Under the pieces are notes generated by a model that was not told the DNA's origin, made no database searches, and saw nothing but the letters and a program-made list of their open reading frames with translations. Made by a program: the position numbers and the translations under genes. Of a stretch of 64,000 nucleotides of DNA, positions 20,391 to 29,729 are shown piece after piece. Every line of letters begins with the position of its first letter. Position 1 is the stretch's first letter. The stretch lies in contig CM007344.1 of the NCBI GenBank assembly GCA_000333855.2, positions 23,728 through 87,727 on the forward strand, given 5' to 3'. The stretch is from Endotrypanum monterogeii. Taxonomy: Eukaryota; Euglenozoa; Kinetoplastea; Trypanosomatida; Trypanosomatidae.

Positions 20391-21092
20391 ATGGGCTTAC
20401 AGGCCCACCTTTGCATGGAGCCCTATGCATCGTCTGCGGCACCACCCCCGCCGCCTCATGTCGTGTATGACGCGCTGAGTAAGGCGCAGAGGGCCGCTGC
20501 GCAACTAAAGCCGGTTCCCGCCTTCGAAGTCTACAAGGTAGCGCGAGAGGAAGAACTGGCTGCGTATCGTATGCTTTGCCGCGTTCTCATCATGCATCAT
20601 GATACCCCTCTGCCGAAGGCGCAGCAGCGCATCCTCGATGACATGGGTGAGGAATTATGTATTGGGCTGGAAAGGCAAGAGCTTGAGAAACAAATGGCAG
20701 AGCAAGATAAAGTGCTGCAAGGGATTCGAAAATGCGGTGTACTACGTCGCCGCAGCGACTTCACCGATGGCGTGGAAGAGCTCACTGTGGAGGACTATCT
20801 AGCTGAAGCCCCAAAGGACGATGGCAACGGACTTTACGCGCCCATCCCCAAGGCGCATCGGGTTGACGGAGTAGACCCCGGTGCCGCACGAGCAACAGCT
20901 GCCGCTGCCGTAGGAGCGAAGCGCAAGGGCTACGTGCATGCCGCCGTGTCAAAAATCGCGAAGGAAATCGAAATTTCGGGAAAATCCTTGCTGCTCGCCA
21001 CCAACGCGCAGGAAGAACAACAGCTGATCCAATCCCTCCAGCAGAAGCGCGAGGCACTGGTGGCCCTTAGAGCAGAACTCACTGATAGTTAG
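20391..21092 (+). CDS. Small protein with probable ENT domain (EMSY N-terminal-like)
   Basis: A 233-aa protein. Residues about 52-113 are a compact all-helical segment: E-E-L-A-A-Y-R, then LPKAQQRILDDMGEELCI, then LERQELEKQMAEQDKVL and GI. This spacing resembles the ENT domain (EAY...L...E/K-x-x-LL-x-x-L...L-x-I...ER...), first defined in human EMSY and found in plant chromatin readers. Family assignment is by eye and tentative. The N terminus has a run of Pro; the middle is Ala/Gly-rich with a basic KRKGY patch; the C terminus looks like a coiled coil (residues about 195-230). If the ENT call is right, a chromatin or nuclear scaffold role is plausible. Two starts are close, ATG 20391 and ATG 20415; the first is given. 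A frame extension to 20223 crosses a CA array and is unlikely to be translated. Confidence 0.7.
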   Translation: MGLQAHLCMEPYASSAAPPPPPHVVYDALSKAQRAAAQLKPVPAFEVYKVAREEELAAYRMLCRVLIMHHDTPLPKAQQRILDDMGEELCIGLERQELEKQMAEQDKVLQGIRKCGVLRRRSDFTDGVEELTVEDYLAEAPKDDGNGLYAPIPKAHRVDGVDPGAARATAAAAVGAKRKGYVHAAVSKIAKEIEISGKSLLLATNAQEEQQLIQSLQQKREALVALRAELTDS

Positions 21093-21478
21093 AGAGGAGG
21101 CACCGACGCGCGCGCGCACGGGTGAGCCGGGGGCGGGCGAAGCATCAGGTGGGGCAGAAATCAAGGGAATGGACTGCACACTCACCTCACTGAGCATGCA
21201 CATTGGAGGCTACCAAGCAGTTGGAGAGGGAGCGGTGGGAAGTGCAGGTTGGCAGTGTGAGATGACTCCGCAATAGACCTCTGCGGTTATGGAATATTGC
21301 CTTTATTGCAGCGTTCACGGTGCTACTCGTTCGAGGTCCTCTTGCCCCATCCCCTCTCCATCCCCCACTTACTTATTTTCTTCTTGATGCCTCTATTTCC
21401 CTCTAAAGAGGGTAAGTAACTTTCTGTCAACCCACCCACATTCAAAAGGACAGAGTAATGGGTGCAGGAACATGAGGG

Positions 21479-21532
21479 AGAAGGATGGGGAGGGGGGGAG
21501 AAGGATGGGGAGGGGGGGAGAAGGATGGGGAG
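21479..21532. repeat. 20-bp G-rich minisatellite, about 2.7 copies
   Basis: The unit AAGGATGGGGAGGGGGGGAG occurs at 21481-21500 and 21501-21520, with a partial third copy. The + strand is G-rich, with G runs of 4 and 7, which could form quadruplex structures. Confidence 0.9.
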
Positions 21533-23137
21533 AGAGCACCAGATGTGAAGCCCAAAGGTCAACAGCGACCTAAACGCGCTGTTGCTGATAAAAGGAACAC
21601 ACCGGCCTAGACCTATAAAAAGACCGTCAACGCAAAAAAAAAAAAAATGATGCAAGCGTACAGGGAAAGTGTGAGAAAGAGCTCGTTGAGAGAAATAGAA
21701 ATTTTAAGTGGATAGACGACACTCTCTACGAAGCCCACTGAACACACTGTGCACCCCTCATTTCTCTTGTCCGCTCCCTCCCCCCCCCCTCCCGCTTCGG
21801 CGTGCGGAGAACACATAGAACTGACTGTTGCCCCTCTTTTGGTTCATGCTCTTCTCACAGGGTATCGCGTGTGTATCTTCATGTAGTAGGTTGCAAGCAG
21901 GTGGTCAACTTTCCGTGTCATACTATCACCCCACCCCCCTCCCCTGGACAAAAGCACCTGTAGATATACCTATCCTCATCAACAGATGGCTCTACATTTC
22001 TCTCTCATGATAGTTGTGCTCCCTTCGGCAGCCCTTTGTCTCGCTTTGGGTGGTCGTATGGACGCGGGCCTTGTGCAAAGATTATCCTCGATTGTTTAGC
22101 TTAAATGTGGCGTTTTTGATCGCCCGTCAGGGGGAGGGGACTGTCATTGGAATGACATCAGTAACAGCGAGCGGATTTCGTTTGTGCGGCTCCCGCTACG
22201 GTGCCAAGTCTGAAGAATGTTGACTGAGCTACTCACAGCGGCACCATTACCGAAGCGACCCTCCCGCGCTATTTGAAGCTGCCAACGTACTTGCAGGGAC
22301 TACCAACGCGCGCGCTGCCGATACTCAACCAAGTTCTTCTTACCAGGCCCCCATTTGAATCGCTCTGCGCAACAATGGTGTGCCAGACAAAATGGAGATT
22401 TTCCCCACTTTTGTAGGGGGGAGGGGGGTGACCAATGTCGCCTCTACTCGAAGTTTTTTTCTTTTTCCAAAAAAAAAAAAAAACAGCAGTGACTTGCCGT
22501 GTGTGCAGCGTCGCCAACGGGGACGACGTTCACAGACCTTTGCAACGGATGGGGTGACATCTCCTCCCCCCCTTTTTTTTGCTTTGTCCACCTCCCTCTG
22601 CGCCAACCAGAGATCCAACAGCTCATGACTGTCTGGAAAATATCGATAAGGAGCTTCTCCATCCAAAAGTCCGTCTTCGTGGAGTCCGACGTCAGGCTCG
22701 TCTCAACGAGTTAAAAAAAAAATTACGAAAAGCCAGCGAGCACTTCTCAGAATCCGTGGCTATCACATGCAGCATCGTGCACTCTGATAGAAGGTAGACG
22801 CACAACAGTCCTTTCTCTTTCTCTCCAGTAACATTCAAAAGGTGGGGAACCCCCACCACCGGAAACCGCTTTGAGTGAGCTACTCCGCGAGGCTGTCTAG
22901 CGTCTTCCGAAGACGAGGGAAAAGGGGGGACACTTCGCAATCCCTCGACAGCATCATTCTCTAGAACCGTTTTTGCCCCAGCACGTATACACAGTTGCGC
23001 ATTCCCCATTTGTGCTCACACGTGTGCATCCACAACACACACCTGTGGCGCCCCAGTCACAGTCCCTCAAGTGCACCCTGCAACTGAACGGACTGGCACT
23101 GGGCTGCTCAACTCCTCTTCTCTCCGTTGTATAAATG

Positions 23138-23141
<4 letters not shown>

Positions 23142-23178
<37 letters not shown>

Positions 23179-23238
23179 GTCTCGTACGTACNNNNNNNNN
23201 NNNNNNNNNNNTATATATATATATATATATATATATAT
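23142..23238. repeat. TA microsatellite around an assembly gap
   Basis: TA arrays flank an N run at 23192-23211. The gap is short and sits inside or next to the repeat, so it is most likely a place where the assembler could not size the array. Confidence 0.85.
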
Positions 23239-23634
23239 GTGACCTCCCCCCCACCCCTCTTCACCCCCTCCGCTCATCTGCTGGCTCATGTTTAGCCTAT
23301 ATACGGGGATAGAGCAATCGCTCCACCGGGGAACAAAACCAGTGCGTACCATCGATGTGTCCTGTCTGTATGGTGAACAGTATATGTCAACTTTGCCTTC
23401 TATTTCTGATCCACCCTCCCCCCATCACAACATCGCACCGACATCCACCCACATGCGCACACGTTTTCCATGCAGGCATTTCCTCTTCACTCTTTGAAAG
23501 AGTCCTCATACTCCTCGCCTTCCAGCCTCATCCCTCAACACACGCCTCATCACAGCACCTGCGCTGTCACTCGTCAACTGCCACCACCACCACCATCATC
23601 AACAGAATCTTTCTCTTCGTGTACCCTCTACGTC

Positions 23635-23955
23635 ATGGGAACCAATCTAGAGTGTGGGGATGAGGTATGGGGCCGCTACACTTGCAAGGACGCCCCTCGC
23701 CCGAGTGTGTGTTGCCCCAATGGATGCTGTGCAACCTCTCCATACGATATGAACAGGAGACTGTTGATGTTTGCACGCATTCTCGTAATAGTGTTCACGA
23801 GCTTAGCTATGGTGCTCATCTTTGCGGCTTGCCTTTATCGCGATCGGCGCGCCTGGCGCGCCTATGCTCGTCTGGTGGAAGAGCGACGGCAACGGCGGAC
23901 CGAACAAGAGCTTCCTCGGGTGCGCCCCACCACAGACGCAGAAAGAAGCAGGTGA
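23635..23955 (+). CDS. Six-cysteine single-pass membrane protein (Shisa/VOPP1-like)
   Basis: A 106-aa protein. Six cysteines at residues 7, 17, 26, 27, 31 and 32 give the pattern C-x9-C-x8-CC-x3-CC. They are followed at once by a transmembrane helix (about 45-67) and a basic, highly charged tail of about 38 residues. A short cysteine-rich ectodomain with a CC-xxx-CC pair directly before a single membrane helix is the signature of the STMC6 group (Shisa, WBP1, VOPP1, CYYR1), whose members act as adaptors in trafficking and ubiquitin-ligase recruitment. No PPxY motif is present in the tail, unlike WBP1 and VOPP1. There is no signal peptide, so the protein is probably inserted with its N terminus out. 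The frame is open to an ATG at 23470, which would add 55 low-complexity residues. ATG 23635 is preferred because only the part after it looks structured. Confidence 0.65.
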   Translation: MGTNLECGDEVWGRYTCKDAPRPSVCCPNGCCATSPYDMNRRLLMFARILVIVFTSLAMVLIFAACLYRDRRAWRAYARLVEERRQRRTEQELPRVRPTTDAERSR

Positions 23956-24380
23956 TTGCCCGAAATTCCCAGGGAGACACACGAGACCATGCATAGCACC
24001 GGCGCCAAGTATACGTCAAAGCCTCCCCGCTTCCCTCCCTTTTCTTTTCTCTGCTATACGAATATATATATATATATATATATTTGACTCGGGTCCTTCA
24101 CCCTTATATCTGCTACTCCCCGTATCGTAACACACGGTATACTTTGAAGTTTGTTAAGTTGTACCTCTGTTTGTATTTCTGTGGACGTTCACACACACAC
24201 GCATACATACACGGATACCTCTCCCTCCCCCTCCCCCCTCTATCCCCTATGCCCACAGTGACCCCTCTCGCTCTCGCCTCCTCACCATCCCCTCCTCCTC
24301 CTCCTCTCGCCCATTTTCCCCTATTTCCTGCTCGCATCTCGCACCACTGAAAGCGCGAAGCACCTTCCGTTGACACACCA

Positions 24381-24432
<52 letters not shown>

Positions 24433-24845
24433 GTCTGCTATCGGTACACCTTACACGAGTGCGTCTTTGGAGTGAGCCAGTACCTCTTCAGACCCCCCTC
24501 CGTTTTTCTTCACCTCTCAGGATTTACTAATCCTCTTCATTCAGTGAGTGGTCTCGGTGTATTGCATGTTTGCATAACTCCCATTACACGCATGCGCAGA
24601 GAAAGAAGCAAACACACACCTCTTCGCCAGCTTTTCTTGAAGCACAGCATCCGCAGCTGATGTGAAACCCCCAAGGTCAAATCCGGACCGCAACAAAAAC
24701 GAAAGCAAAGCGAGCACACGCATCGTAAACCGCGGGTGTACGAGCGCACATACCTACCCCCGAGTTTTGTTCTCAAACGGGACTTCCATTAGGGATACTG
24801 GCGATTTGGCAAACAAAGTACACTGAGGGTGCCGCGTCGGACACT
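23956..24845. other. Intergenic spacer with CA-TA compound repeat
   Basis: A 0.9-kb spacer. It has a TA array at 24062-24083, a strongly pyrimidine-rich stretch at 24220-24330, then a compound (CA)n(TA)n at 24380-24432. No coding frame was supported. Confidence 0.6.
24380..24432. repeat. Compound (CA)n(TA)n microsatellite
   Basis: About 14 CA units pass directly into about 12 TA units. The same CA-to-TA junction occurs at the very start of the window. Confidence 0.9.
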
Positions 24846-25943
24846 ATGCACTCTTCACCGACCCGCTGCGCCCGCGCTCGATTCTCCGGCCCCCCAAAAT
24901 GCACTCTTCTCGCGCTGGGTGTAGCCTTTGTGATTGGTACTTTTGTCATACTCATCCTGATGTTTAAAAGCCACCCGATCATAAGTGAAAATCAAGAATT
25001 AGTGATGGCCACGTACACAAATGCGCTGAGAGGCATTCGTGTGGACTGGACAGATCCGGAGGCCCAGCTATCCAGAAACCCCACCAACCCCGTCACAGTG
25101 AACCAATTTCAGCACCTGCTGCTCTATCGTCTCCGAGTGTTCTTCGTCGTCGGAGAGACCGAACTGTTGCAATTGCCTAGTGCAATCAGCTCCCTGTCCC
25201 ACTGCGAGTATGTAGATCATCGATTTCCCATTGACGTTGGGGTTCACATACTCGGTAATGCAAGCGCTTTGCCAGCCCTCTCGTGGTCACACGGTCGCCT
25301 AGACGTCTACGCGCACAGTCCAGACGGCAACGCAACTTTGAAAAAGTCAGCTTTTCTAGCGGATCTCTGGAATCCACAGTCGAACTTCGAACTTGCGATG
25401 TTCCTCACGCCATCCACCCAAGTGTCACCGCAATGGTTTCGCTGGGTGTATGTTGCACTACAAAGATACAGCGCCACCGACCGAGACTCCTCCTTCCAGA
25501 TTCAGAGAGCCAAAAATAGGGCTTCCGGGAAGGGGTTGTTCATCAGCCCGCTTTCGGAAAAACTGAGCGGTTTTGCCCTGGGCACGCCCCTGTCGGGGAA
25601 AGCGGTCTGCTCCAACTTCACTACCTTTGGAGAATTCCCAAGTACGATATCCATATTCACTGCCCCCTTCTGGAATAGCATCGTGGAACCGGCCAAGTCT
25701 CTCGTCCACACGAATGCCCATCTGGAAAGTTGGGATATTTTCCTCAAGACCGCCATGGAGACCTTCGGCCACCGGAAGCACCGTTTCCTCTATCCACCCC
25801 TGGGGAGCCACGGGGCGCTCGCCTGCGAGACGACTAAAAAATGTGCGATACGTACATTTTCTGTTGAAGATGTGCAACGGTTGGTGAATATTCCGTCGTC
25901 AGTCAATGATGTTCAGCAGTGGGACGAACAGACATCTTGTTAG
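24846..25943 (+). CDS. Type II membrane protein of unknown function
   Basis: A 365-aa protein with a short basic cytosolic N terminus, one hydrophobic helix at about 20-40 (LLALGVAFVIGTFVILILMF) and a large luminal or extracellular part. Three N-glycosylation sequons are visible (NAS, NAT, NFT), and several Cys residues, including one at the C terminus, may form disulfides. This topology is that of Golgi or ER glycosyltransferases, and the mixed alpha/beta pattern at about 95-200 is compatible with such a fold. However, no DxD motif or other catalytic signature was found, so no function is assigned. The ATG at 24846 lies at the expected distance before the membrane helix. The neighbouring small membrane protein is unrelated. 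Confidence 0.75.
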   Translation: MHSSPTRCARARFSGPPKCTLLALGVAFVIGTFVILILMFKSHPIISENQELVMATYTNALRGIRVDWTDPEAQLSRNPTNPVTVNQFQHLLLYRLRVFFVVGETELLQLPSAISSLSHCEYVDHRFPIDVGVHILGNASALPALSWSHGRLDVYAHSPDGNATLKKSAFLADLWNPQSNFELAMFLTPSTQVSPQWFRWVYVALQRYSATDRDSSFQIQRAKNRASGKGLFISPLSEKLSGFALGTPLSGKAVCSNFTTFGEFPSTISIFTAPFWNSIVEPAKSLVHTNAHLESWDIFLKTAMETFGHRKHRFLYPPLGSHGALACETTKKCAIRTFSVEDVQRLVNIPSSVNDVQQWDEQTSC

Positions 25944-27791
25944 AAAGTGTGGCACAGCTGATCTATCCGCGGCTCCACGCGGAACTGAAAGCATTACTAC
26001 ACGCGCTCGGAACGCTAGCCCGGTCGGTGACTGAAGGGAAGGGGTAATAGAGGGGGACCCACTATTCGGCACACTTTCACACACGCAGCTCGTCTCTCTA
26101 TTTTCTTACCCTCCCCCCCACCACGTCTAACTCTCCCCTTCATCCTCAGAAGGTGTCCACCTATTCTAATATATTATATATTTTCGATTTTTATTGTTAC
26201 TATTTTTATTGTTTTCCCCGACGTGACTTTACTTTTCGTTTTGTGGGGGGAGTCGGCGTTTTTTTGTGTTTTTTGATTTTAGTGGGTTTCGGCATCGAAA
26301 TCGTGAGCTGAAGATTGCGCGTGCGGTGCGGGGGACTGTGCCAGTACAGTGTCAATCACTGCCACTGCATGTTGATAGTGGTGCGGAAAGGGAGATTATT
26401 GCTCTGGGTTGACCTATGCAGCCACTGATGTCTTCCCACCCACTTATTCTCCTCCCCCCCCCCCGCACACACACACACACTCACTGACCCGACCAGTCCT
26501 CTGAGAGCACAAGCGATCAAGCAGGGGGTATCTTTTTCTGTATTGAGCATGCCCCTCATGCAGCATAAATAAGTACTCAACACTCACGCGAATGTCACCT
26601 CTCCCTTGAGCCCACCCGCGTCGTACGAAACTGTGTGTCAGACATCTCATCACGATGTCGACCACGTCTCCTTCGAACAGTCTTCACAGCCCAGCGGTCC
26701 TCTCCCCCTCTCTCCCCCCCCCCGCCTCCCCAATTGGGTGTCACCCTCACCCAATTGCCGGCCACTTAGTATTATGACGGTTAGCATATGATGCATCCAC
26801 CTGAATGGTGGGCACACACATACACATGCACATACATACACAAACACACACGTGCAGAAGGCAAGGCTGGAGACAGATCGTCTACCCGCTGACACTGAAA
26901 GTCACTTGAGGCGTTTTATAACGTCGTTTAACGGTGCCCTTTTTATATGAGGATTCGGGAAACTTCTTCACTGGCGCGGGGATCTCTCTCTCTCTCGTCT
27001 TGGAGCATGCAGCCGCCTAACGCCCGCACTAGTAGATATGTTTTTTTTGACTTTTTTACACCGTAGAAATGCTTTGTTTTTTACGGTATTTTTTCTTTCC
27101 TGTGGTTCAACATTGGCTGGAGGCGAATAGGGAATTGCGTGGCTGTTCACCACCACCAAGTAGATCGTTGAAACCTCTCTCCTTCCCCCGCGTTCACGAT
27201 AACCCTTTTCTTCTTGTTACACGGACTTGCGCATGCATATGTATGTATTCGAAAACATTGAACTCCACACTTAGCGTGTGGTTGACTGGGATCTCGTTTG
27301 TGCACTTCCTCCTACCTCAGAGGAATGCATTCCTGCAAGAAAATATGTATGTGAGAGAAGAGGAGGTGGTGAACACGCGGATACAACGCCGAGAGGACCA
27401 CCCGCAAATTATTTTCTGACACTATGGATAATGTATACCAGCTGCTCCCCTCTTCTGCTGCGAACCCTCCACGTCCAACTCACCCCTCCTTTCTCTCCTC
27501 CTTAACTCACTCATCGCCATACTATTATTTCCAGACAAGAACTCCATCACTGCCCGCGATAGCACCCCCTCCCCTCTCCCTCCCCACACCACACACACAC
27601 ACACACGGAGCTACTGAGATAGAAGACGAAAAAGCGAAGCTGCATAAGCACTCGTCACATTGCGTAGATGGCGAGCCTCACATCTGCATACCTGTTTGCA
27701 TTTTTTTTTTCTCTGCCTAGATTAAAGCCCGATCCATATTGACTCACCCTCATTGAAGAAACCAATCGGCGTGCGAAAACAGCTCAACGAT
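25944..27791. other. Long spacer (1.85 kb), low-complexity
   Basis: A spacer with C/T-rich sequence at 26095-26150, an AT-rich patch at 26165-26215, T/G runs at 26230-26280, C runs at 26452-26463 and 26715-26722, and a (CA)n array at 27591-27607. A T run at 27701-27710 followed by the AG at 27719-27720 may be the splice acceptor of the next gene. No gene was seen. Confidence 0.55.
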
Positions 27792-29729
27792 ATGCCCCCC
27801 AGTCGAACCCGAAAAAATGAAAACACCACGGCGGGTAACTTGCTGCAACTCAGCGAAAAACACGACCCAACGGTCGTCACCCAGCTGTCTAACGAGAGAA
27901 GCCTCGAAATATCGATCGACGCGTACAAAGGTAGCGGTTACCTGCAGTACTTCACGAATAAGGTAAAATCCCTCCAAACAATTCTCGTGGATGATCTCCG
28001 CAATGCAGATGTAGAGGTTACAACAGGATCTGTGGTGTCTCACCTGAGAGATGTGTGCGGCGTGTATTGCCGTGATCAGAGGAGCTGTGTCCACGTTATC
28101 TCAGAGAAAGACTGTGCGGTGGCCCTCTGCACTGAAAGCGAGCACGAGGCTCGCACGATCGTTGCGTGCGACCCCATTCAGACAAAATTGCGCGACGACT
28201 GCGTAGAGTGTTTCCCCCGTGTGAACAAGTCGACTAAGGGGGAAGAACTGGTGGTGCGCGTGCACATGTTTTACCCGAACATACCGTGCATGAGCACGTG
28301 CGACCAGCGCGCGCGCCTCGTTACCAAAAAGCAGTTCGTCCCCACGAGCACGCGCTCGTCGCAGGGCTTTCACACCTTCAACAACGCCAAGCGTAGACAT
28401 GACAAATACACCCCAGATTGTGAGTCCATCTTCCCTTACACGTCCGGTAACGACGCCGTTGGCAGCGGCTTTAGTCTGGAAAGCAAATGCTTTGCTATCA
28501 CGGTGGAATCGGTTTTTGTGCGCAACCAACAGCGAAGGGAGGCCCCCTTCTACGCTGAGGACCCCAAGCAAACGAGCGTGTATTTCTCCTTCTTGTGCCT
28601 CACAGCTACTGTTACGGACGATGAGCTGATGAGTTACCTCCCGGTGGTGTTGGACAAGTCGGCCGCTATGCCGGCCCTCGCGGCTGACCACAACCTTGAG
28701 AAGTACAATGTGCTTCTGCGGCTCTACCTGCTTTCGTATGACCAGGGCTGGAACGTGCTGCTGCCGCGGGGATGCCCGCGCCCACTCGGTCGCAAAGGAG
28801 GCCCGCGTGTGCTGCTCAATTCCTGTGTGACCAATTTAGAGGTTAGGAACGGGCGCTCAAACAAATCCCCAGTAATGCTGTGTCAGAAGATGCTTCCGAA
28901 CATGGCGTCGCAGATCTCGCGCTTCTGTCTCCGCGGCATCGCGAGCGAGGCGTTGCGGCAAAGCGTTGTGGCATCAGTGGCAGAAAATAGAAATCACTAC
29001 GTCCCTGTTGTCTGCTACATGCCTCACAGCAGCCATTTTCCATTGTTTACCGACAAGCAGATTGGCACGTTGGCGCGCCTTTACCCGCAACTGAGCCTCC
29101 GCATCCCGCAGAACCGCTCCCAGTGGGCACACATGAGCCGCATGCTCTACAAGCACGGAATCTCAGTGTTCGACATCCTCGCAGCCGCCGACTGTCCGCT
29201 GCGAGACGCGCATGGAACGATCATTGACACCTCTGAGTACGTGCCGTACACCGCGGACATGGTAGATGACTACTTTCTTATCATTGCCAACCGTCCGCTG
29301 CGGGATTACATCAGTACCACCGCTCAGCGCTGGCTGCATGACCACTTGATGATGCCCGGCCATCGCCCGCCAATCAGCGCGGGTGCTTTTGCGGCCTGGG
29401 TGCGCTACTGGAACGCTATGTCGAACCTCGGAGATGAACTGAAGTCACAGGCAACAGTCGACACACTAAGCGCGCATCTGGGACTTCGCGTACCGCGAAA
29501 CGTCAAAAAGCAACGCGCGACCTGCCTGGTGAATGGCAACGTGACTGATGAAGAAGGCGGGCTGATCTTTCCAGAGCTGGGAAACCAGCGCTTTCGTGAC
29601 CCAAAGCTTCCAAAGCTGCTGCCAGGCACGCCGGTGGTGTACCGATTCTCAAGGAATGGCGATCTGCACTTCACCTTTGTTCCAACACCGGTCCACTTTA
29701 TGCGAGGACTGCCGTCCTACAGGGAATGA
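27792..29729 (+). CDS. Unknown 645-aa protein
   Basis: A high-GC open frame with the composition of a real gene, but no family was recognised. It has no signal peptide and no membrane helix. The N-terminal 35 residues are polar and disordered (PPSRTRKNEN). The body is mixed alpha/beta, with many Cys and Arg residues spread along it. Distinctive stretches are LLPRGCPRPLGRKGGPRVLL near residues 320-340 and a C-terminal LLPGTPVVYRFSRNGDLHFT. ATG 27792 is the first ATG of the frame; the open frame reaches a TTG at 27753. It is the last protein gene before the tRNA-containing spacer. It may be a trypanosomatid-specific protein, but nothing further can be inferred. Confidence 0.75.
   Translation: MPPSRTRKNENTTAGNLLQLSEKHDPTVVTQLSNERSLEISIDAYKGSGYLQYFTNKVKSLQTILVDDLRNADVEVTTGSVVSHLRDVCGVYCRDQRSCVHVISEKDCAVALCTESEHEARTIVACDPIQTKLRDDCVECFPRVNKSTKGEELVVRVHMFYPNIPCMSTCDQRARLVTKKQFVPTSTRSSQGFHTFNNAKRRHDKYTPDCESIFPYTSGNDAVGSGFSLESKCFAITVESVFVRNQQRREAPFYAEDPKQTSVYFSFLCLTATVTDDELMSYLPVVLDKSAAMPALAADHNLEKYNVLLRLYLLSYDQGWNVLLPRGCPRPLGRKGGPRVLLNSCVTNLEVRNGRSNKSPVMLCQKMLPNMASQISRFCLRGIASEALRQSVVASVAENRNHYVPVVCYMPHSSHFPLFTDKQIGTLARLYPQLSLRIPQNRSQWAHMSRMLYKHGISVFDILAAADCPLRDAHGTIIDTSEYVPYTADMVDDYFLIIANRPLRDYISTTAQRWLHDHLMMPGHRPPISAGAFAAWVRYWNAMSNLGDELKSQATVDTLSAHLGLRVPRNVKKQRATCLVNGNVTDEEGGLIFPELGNQRFRDPKLPKLLPGTPVVYRFSRNGDLHFTFVPTPVHFMRGLPSYRE

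Larger units (their letters stand above)
21093..23634. other. Long spacer (2.5 kb) with minisatellite and assembly gap
   Basis: No gene could be supported here on either strand. The content is a 20-bp G-rich minisatellite at 21479-21532, homopolymer A runs at about 21634 and 22469, CT-rich tracts, and a TA array at about 23142-23238 interrupted by 20 undetermined bases. An AG after pyrimidine sequence near 23500-23600 may serve the small membrane-protein gene. The length is unusual compared with neighbouring spacers, so a non-coding RNA or a decayed gene is possible but not visible. Confidence 0.55.
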
